64,000 nt of DNA from JBOFSQ01 sp051651625 (GTDB taxonomy: Bacteria; Planctomycetota; Planctomycetia; Pirellulales; Thermoguttaceae), in NCBI GenBank assembly GCA_051651625.1, contig JBOFSQ010000085.1, positions 53,800 through 117,799 on the forward strand, in the 5' to 3' direction. Positions 59,520 through 64,000 of the stretch are shown piece after piece (position 1 is the stretch's first letter; each line of letters begins with the position of its first letter). Below the pieces are notes generated by a model. The model worked only from the letters and a program-made list of their open reading frames with translations. It was not told where the DNA came from and made no database searches. Both the position numbers and the translations under genes were made by a program.

Positions 59520-60464
59520 ATGTCTAAAAAACAAAAAGAAGCAAAGTTGTCGCCGAGCGGCAAAGCGCGTTATGTGAACTTCTTCACCGACTTCGGATTC
59601 AAACGCCTCTTCGGCAGCGAACCGAGCAAGGTCTTTTTGCTCGACTTCCTGAACGAACTTCTCCAGCAGCAAGAAGGAAAAATCAAGTCAATCAAATATC
59701 TAAAAAACGAACAGCTCGGACGTGCCAAACACGACCGCAGTGCCGTCTATGATTTGTACTGCGAAACGGAAAATGGAAACAAGTTTATCGTTGAACTACA
59801 AAAGTCCGGCCACGAGTTTTTCAAAGACCGCACGCTGTATTACTCAACGTTCCCGATCATCGAGCAAGCGAAAAAAGGGGAGTGGGATTACAAACTGCAA
59901 CCGGTTTATGTCGTCGCCATTCTTGGTTTTGTGTTTGACGAAGACAAAAACGATCCGAAAAAGTTTCGTTACGATGTAAAGTTGTCGGACGTTGAAACGG
60001 GCAAGGTGTTTTACGACAAGTTGACGTTCATCTATCTTGAGATGCCGAAGTTTACCAAGACGGAAAAGGAACTCACGACGAACTTTGATAAATGGTTGTA
60101 CGCAATTCGCAACCTTGATCTTTTGGACGAAATTCCGGCGTGCATTCGGAGCGGGATTTTTGAAGACTTTTTTGAAATGGCGGAAATTGCGAATCTGAAC
60201 AAGCAAGAGATTGTTCAATACGAAGACAGCTTAAAAGTTTATCGCGATTGGTACAGCGTCTTAAAGTCCGCCGTCAAAGACAGTAAAAAGCAAGGTCACG
60301 CCGAAGGCCACGCAAAAGGATTGGCGAAGGGATTAGCAAAAGGCAAAGCCGAAGCCAATCGTGAAACCGCGATCAAAATGCTATCAATGAAGTTGTCGCT
60401 CGAAGTGATCGAACAAGCCACGGGCATTTCGGTGGCGGAATTGCGGACGTTGCGAAAATCGTGA
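59520..60464 (+). CDS. PD-(D/E)XK nuclease-family transposase (Rpn-type), second copy
   Basis: A 314-residue protein with the nuclease core (YVNFFTDFGFKRLFGSE, about 18-34; VYDLYCETENGNKFIVELQK with D..ExQ, about 78-97; YYSTFPIIEQAKKGEWDYKLQPVYVVAIL) and a GHAKGLAKGLAKGKAEA linker (about 262-280). It differs from the copy at 37368 in most residues and belongs to another branch. These genes multiply in many genomes and are probably DNA nucleases that aid recombination. AGGAAGGGGAAG precedes ATG 59520. Confidence 0.9.
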   Translation: MSKKQKEAKLSPSGKARYVNFFTDFGFKRLFGSEPSKVFLLDFLNELLQQQEGKIKSIKYLKNEQLGRAKHDRSAVYDLYCETENGNKFIVELQKSGHEFFKDRTLYYSTFPIIEQAKKGEWDYKLQPVYVVAILGFVFDEDKNDPKKFRYDVKLSDVETGKVFYDKLTFIYLEMPKFTKTEKELTTNFDKWLYAIRNLDLLDEIPACIRSGIFEDFFEMAEIANLNKQEIVQYEDSLKVYRDWYSVLKSAVKDSKKQGHAEGHAKGLAKGLAKGKAEANRETAIKMLSMKLSLEVIEQATGISVAELRTLRKS

Positions 60465-60483
60465 CCTTTCACGAAACTTTGAG

Positions 60484-60632
60484 AAGGAGTCTCACACAAA
60501 GGCACGAAGAGGAGAGAACACGGAACACGCGGAAAAACGGAAGACGCGGAATTCAGAACTTCTGCGTCTTTCCGTCCTTCCGCGATTTCCGCGTTAAAAT
60601 TCTTCTTTGTGTTTTTGTGTCTTCGTGTGAGA
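60484..60632. repeat. Long imperfect hairpin of CACGAAGAGG type
   Basis: Arms TCACACAAAGGCACGAAGA and its complement (TCTTTGTGTTTTTGTGTC) enclose further inverted ACGCGGAA-type segments. It separates the Rpn-type gene from uvrA2 and covers the region where an overlong reading frame for uvrA2 would begin. Confidence 0.6.
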
Positions 60633-60688
60633 AAAAAGAATCGCCTGTAAGCGACACATCACATCAAACCGTGAACGCATACCAACAA

Positions 60689-63600
60689 ATGACAACAATC
60701 TCGCTACACGGCGTTCGCGTTCACAATTTGAAAGGGATCGACCTCGATCTGCCGACGCAGCAACTGATTGTCTTTTGCGGACTTTCGGGGAGCGGGAAGA
60801 GTTCGCTCGCGCTCGATACGCTCTACGCCGAGGGGCAGCGGCGGTACATCGAGAGTTTTTCTGCGTACACACGGCAGTTTCTCGAACGGATGGAGAAACC
60901 CGATGCGCAGAGTCTTGAAGGGATTCCGGCAGCGGTTGCGATCACCGCGCACGCACTCGGCGCGACGACCCGCGCGAGCGTCGGCTCCGCGACCGAGACG
61001 CTCGATTATCTGCGGCTCCTCTACGCCAAACTCGGTTCGATTCGGTGCCATCGGTGCGGACGCAATGTTCGCCGCGACTCACCGGACACAATTCTCTCCG
61101 CACTCAGCGCGCGACTCGCAACAAGCGGTGCGTCATCGCAGCGAGCGATGATTGCGTTTGCCCCGCCGCGTGATCTGCTAGATAGTTCTCACGAAGCGTT
61201 CCGCGACGCCGCGCTGCGTCGCGGTTTTGTACGCGGGATCGCAGGCGGCGTCCAGTTTCGCTGCGACGACGACTCGCTCACATCAGAAATGTACGCCGCC
61301 GCACTCGCTGCGATGGGAATCGAAGTCGAAGCCGCCATCACAACAACGTCCATTCCGACAACAACGTCCACCATCGACGACGATGCAAACGGTTTTGAAG
61401 AGCAGATTACCGATGACTTCGGCGAGGACGACAACGTCGCAGCATTCCAGCGTCAAACCAGCGACGAAGACGACGAAGCAACCGAAGATGTCGTCAGCGA
61501 AACGCCCGCGATATTCCAGACGCGGTTCTACGACGGCGACACCGAAATCGCCGTCTCCGCGCCGGTTGAGTCGGTGTCTGAACAAGTCGCTTCGCAATCT
61601 GCCACCGAATCTGGCGTTCCGCCGCTGCTGCTGGTTGTTGATCGCGTTGTGTTGGGCGACGATGAAGGAGACCCGTCACAAACTCTCGCGTCGATAGAGA
61701 CCGCGCTCGACAGCGGCGACGACGCAGTTACGATTCTCTGGGAAGATGGGAACGTAGACAAATTCAGTCGGCGACTCCGCTGCGAGGAGTGCGGGATCGA
61801 CTACCCGACTCCGCAGGTGGCGATGTTAAGCGACAACAATCCGCTCGGAGCGTGTCCGATGTGCGAAGGTTTCGGGACGCTCCTTGTTTACGATTTGGAA
61901 CGGATCGTTCCGCAGCGATACAAAACTTTGCGCGACGGCGCGATTGCACCACACGCGACGCCAGCGTTCAAGACTGCGCACGACGAACTTCTCGCGCGAT
62001 GCCCCGCACTCGACCTCTCGCCCGACAAACCGCTCGAATCGTACACGCCGGACGAATGGCGACGCCTTCTTTTTGGTCGCGGCGACGCGCCGGGACTTGC
62101 GGCGTTTTTTGAGAAACTTCACCGGCAAAAATACAAGATGCCGATGCGAGTTTTTTTGAGTCGGTGGCGGAGTCACCGCGTTTGTCCGCAGTGTCACGGT
62201 GCGCGGTTGCGGCCCGAAGCACTTGCGATTCAGATCGCAGGCAAAAACATTTCCGAACTTTTGGCGATGCGAATCACCGACCTCGCCGCGCACCTCGATT
62301 CCGTTGCGTGGACGCCGTGGGAAGAGAAAGTCGGTCGCGTTCCGCTGTCGCAAATTTGTGTACGGATAAACTATTTGATCGACGTTGGCCTCGGTTATCT
62401 CACGCTCGACCGCAGTGTTCGTTCACTCTCCGGCGGTGAACAGCGGCGGGTTGCGTTAACGTCGGTTCTTGGATCGAGTCTAGTCAACATGCTTTACGTT
62501 CTCGACGAGCCGACGATGGGGCTTCATCCGTCCGACATTGTTCGTTTGATGAAGTCGATTGGCGGACTGCGTGACCGCGGCAACACTGTTATCGTCGTCG
62601 ATCACGATGAAGAAGTTCTCCGCGTCGCCGATCACATCGTTGAGCTTGGCCCCGAAGCGGGCGAGCGCGGCGGGCAAGTTGTCTTTCAAGGTTCGCTTGA
62701 AGAGATGCTTGCGTCGCAGGCGAGTCTCACCGGAAGTTATTTGAGCGGAAAACGCAGTAGCGGCGTCCCACTCAAGCGGCGTGCGGTACGTCACGGAATG
62801 ATCGAACTTTTCGGCGCGACGGGTCACAATTTGCAAGACGTTCGCATTGCGTTTCCGCTTGGAATGCTCTGCGTTGTGACGGGCGTTAGTGGTGCGGGAA
62901 AGACTTCGCTCGTTCAAGAGACGCTCTATCCTGCGATTCAGCAGACGCTCCACCGCGACACCGCCATCCGCGGACTCCCATACCGCGACATCCAAGGGAC
63001 GAGTCAGATCGACGACGTTGTGATGGTCACGCAAACGCCGATTGGACGCTCGATGCGAAGCAATCCGGTAACGTACTTAAAAGTCTTTGACGAAATTCGG
63101 CAGGTGTTCGCATCGACACTCAAGGCGCGGACGAACAACTACACCGCCGGATATTTCAGTTTCAATGTTGATGGTGGCCGCTGCAACACTTGCAAAGGCG
63201 AGGGGTTCATCGCCATCGACATGCATTTCATGGCCGATATGTACGTCCGCTGTCCGGTGTGCCACGGGACGCGGTATCAGCGAGAGATTCTCGAAGTGAC
63301 GTACCGCGACAAGACGATTGCCGACGTGCTTGCGATGACGGCGCGTGAGGCGTTTGGATTCTTTCGTGGTCAACCGAAGGTGCAGCAGCGACTCAAGCCG
63401 ATTCTCGATGTCGGTCTCGATTACGTTCAGCTTGGACAGGCGGCGAGTACGCTTTCTGGTGGCGAATCGCAGCGTCTAAAACTTGCGGCGTATTTGTCGC
63501 AGGTTAAGAAGGGGCGCACACTTTTCTTGATGGACGAGCCGACGAGCGGTCTTCACTTCGGCGACGTTGTTCAACTTCTCGACTGTTTTGGTGCGCTGAT

Positions 63601-63784
63601 TGAGACGGGTCATTCGTTAATTGTCGTTGAGCACGATTTACAAATGATGAAGGCGGCAGACTGGATCATCGACGTCGGCCCCGGCGCAGCCGAAGCCGGC
63701 GGACGCATCGTCTCCGAAGGCACCCCCGAAGACATCGCTGGCACCGACTCACCAACAGGATGCGTTTTACGGAAGGCGTTGTGA
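60689..63784 (+). CDS. uvrA: UvrA-like excinuclease subunit with acidic insertion
   Basis: A 1031-residue UvrA. Two ABC-type ATPase halves are complete: GLSGSGKSSLALDTLY (31-46) and signature LSGGEQRR (about 580), then GVSGAGKTSLV (about 731) and LSGGESQR (about 921), with DEPTMGLHP and DEPTSGLHFGD. Zinc modules are CEECGIDYPT..GACPMCEGFG and CNTCKGEGF..CPVCHGTRY. Between the first zinc Cys pair and the rest an acidic, Thr/Asp-rich insert (about 214-304, SIPTTTSTIDDDANGFEE) is unlike normal UvrA. A normal uvrA begins at the left edge, so this is a paralog. ATG 60689 follows a hairpin. Confidence 0.9.
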   Translation: MTTISLHGVRVHNLKGIDLDLPTQQLIVFCGLSGSGKSSLALDTLYAEGQRRYIESFSAYTRQFLERMEKPDAQSLEGIPAAVAITAHALGATTRASVGSATETLDYLRLLYAKLGSIRCHRCGRNVRRDSPDTILSALSARLATSGASSQRAMIAFAPPRDLLDSSHEAFRDAALRRGFVRGIAGGVQFRCDDDSLTSEMYAAALAAMGIEVEAAITTTSIPTTTSTIDDDANGFEEQITDDFGEDDNVAAFQRQTSDEDDEATEDVVSETPAIFQTRFYDGDTEIAVSAPVESVSEQVASQSATESGVPPLLLVVDRVVLGDDEGDPSQTLASIETALDSGDDAVTILWEDGNVDKFSRRLRCEECGIDYPTPQVAMLSDNNPLGACPMCEGFGTLLVYDLERIVPQRYKTLRDGAIAPHATPAFKTAHDELLARCPALDLSPDKPLESYTPDEWRRLLFGRGDAPGLAAFFEKLHRQKYKMPMRVFLSRWRSHRVCPQCHGARLRPEALAIQIAGKNISELLAMRITDLAAHLDSVAWTPWEEKVGRVPLSQICVRINYLIDVGLGYLTLDRSVRSLSGGEQRRVALTSVLGSSLVNMLYVLDEPTMGLHPSDIVRLMKSIGGLRDRGNTVIVVDHDEEVLRVADHIVELGPEAGERGGQVVFQGSLEEMLASQASLTGSYLSGKRSSGVPLKRRAVRHGMIELFGATGHNLQDVRIAFPLGMLCVVTGVSGAGKTSLVQETLYPAIQQTLHRDTAIRGLPYRDIQGTSQIDDVVMVTQTPIGRSMRSNPVTYLKVFDEIRQVFASTLKARTNNYTAGYFSFNVDGGRCNTCKGEGFIAIDMHFMADMYVRCPVCHGTRYQREILEVTYRDKTIADVLAMTAREAFGFFRGQPKVQQRLKPILDVGLDYVQLGQAASTLSGGESQRLKLAAYLSQVKKGRTLFLMDEPTSGLHFGDVVQLLDCFGALIETGHSLIVVEHDLQMMKAADWIIDVGPGAAEAGGRIVSEGTPEDIAGTDSPTGCVLRKAL

Positions 63785-63806
63785 GTGAGAACGAGTACCC
63801 GAACAA

Positions 63807-64000
63807 GAACACGAAGCGTAAGCGAGTGCCCGAAGTCAGAACGCGAAGCGTAAGCGAGTGCCCGAATCAGAACGCGAAGCGTAAGCGAGTGTCCAAATCA
63901 GAACGCGAAGCGTAAGCGAGTGTCCAAATCAGAACGCGAAGCGTAAGCGAGTGCCCGAATCAGAACGCGAAGCGTAAGCGAGTGTCCAAATCAGAACGCG
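63807..64000. repeat. Tandem array of a 31-base unit after uvrA2
   Basis: Six units (32 then 31 bases each) of GAACGCGAAGCGTAAGCGAG plus a variable TGCCCGAATCA or TGTCCAAATCA end, and the start of a seventh, run to the window edge. There are no unique spacers, so it is not a CRISPR array. The unit is the same as the single copies near 11587, 15492, 20803 and others. Confidence 0.9.

Noticed and set aside
63807..64000. Possible CRISPR array
   Set aside because: Units follow each other without unique spacers, and no cas genes are present.

Overview
The window looks like the chromosome of a member of the Planctomycetota (probably class Planctomycetia; the rank below that is a guess). The signs are a cysteine-rich secreted protein built from YTV-type repeats, many RR-DF-type twin-arginine leaders, scattered essential genes that are not in the usual operons (mraZ, accB, pyrD and argH each stand apart from their normal partners), and a very heavy load of small palindromic repeats.

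Bases 1-28,100 and 53,634-64,000 are ordinary host chromosome. The left part carries the 5' end of a uvrA gene, a TPR protein coupled to an HtrA-like protease, mraZ, a large membrane protein, a Gfo/Idh/MocA oxidoreductase, menA, the YTV-repeat protein, a TRIC-type channel, a prenyltransferase-fold protein, a NIPSNAP protein, accB, a corrinoid-binding protein coupled to an HI0074-type protein, pyrD, dihydrolipoamide dehydrogenase, a type II secretion pseudopilin coupled to a glycosyltransferase, a DUF1016 nuclease, argH, rsmD and a thioredoxin-fold/protease fusion. The right part carries two tatA/B genes, menG (ubiE; it acts after MenA in menaquinone synthesis), a PilO-like protein, several planctomycete hypotheticals, an Rpn-type nuclease and a second, unusual UvrA.

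Bases 28,100-53,710 are accessory DNA bracketed by tRNA-Gln and tRNA-Val genes, each beside a tyrosine recombinase. Next to tRNA-Gln is a compact element: integrase, primase-polymerase, excisionase and one unknown protein. Next to tRNA-Val is a frameshifted integrase joined end-on to a type I restriction-modification locus (hsdR frameshifted, then a small membrane protein, hsdS and hsdM). Between them lie the decayed remains of a DUF1257-DUF2997-AAA ATPase-PD-(D/E)XK nuclease module, a truncated reverse transcriptase and two paralogous operons of GYF_2-domain membrane proteins.

The strongest candidate for something undescribed is the pair of GYF_2 operons. Each begins with a leader of about 460 nt (43,682-44,140 and 36,681-37,152, minus strand) holding a series of matching hairpins; one long stem and one short stem keep pairing by compensating changes between copies, and both leaders follow a look-alike promoter. 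The second theme is palindromic elements that insert in frame into proteins (HtrA signal region, DUF1016 middle) or supply C-terminal tails and stop codons (TRIC channel, argH).
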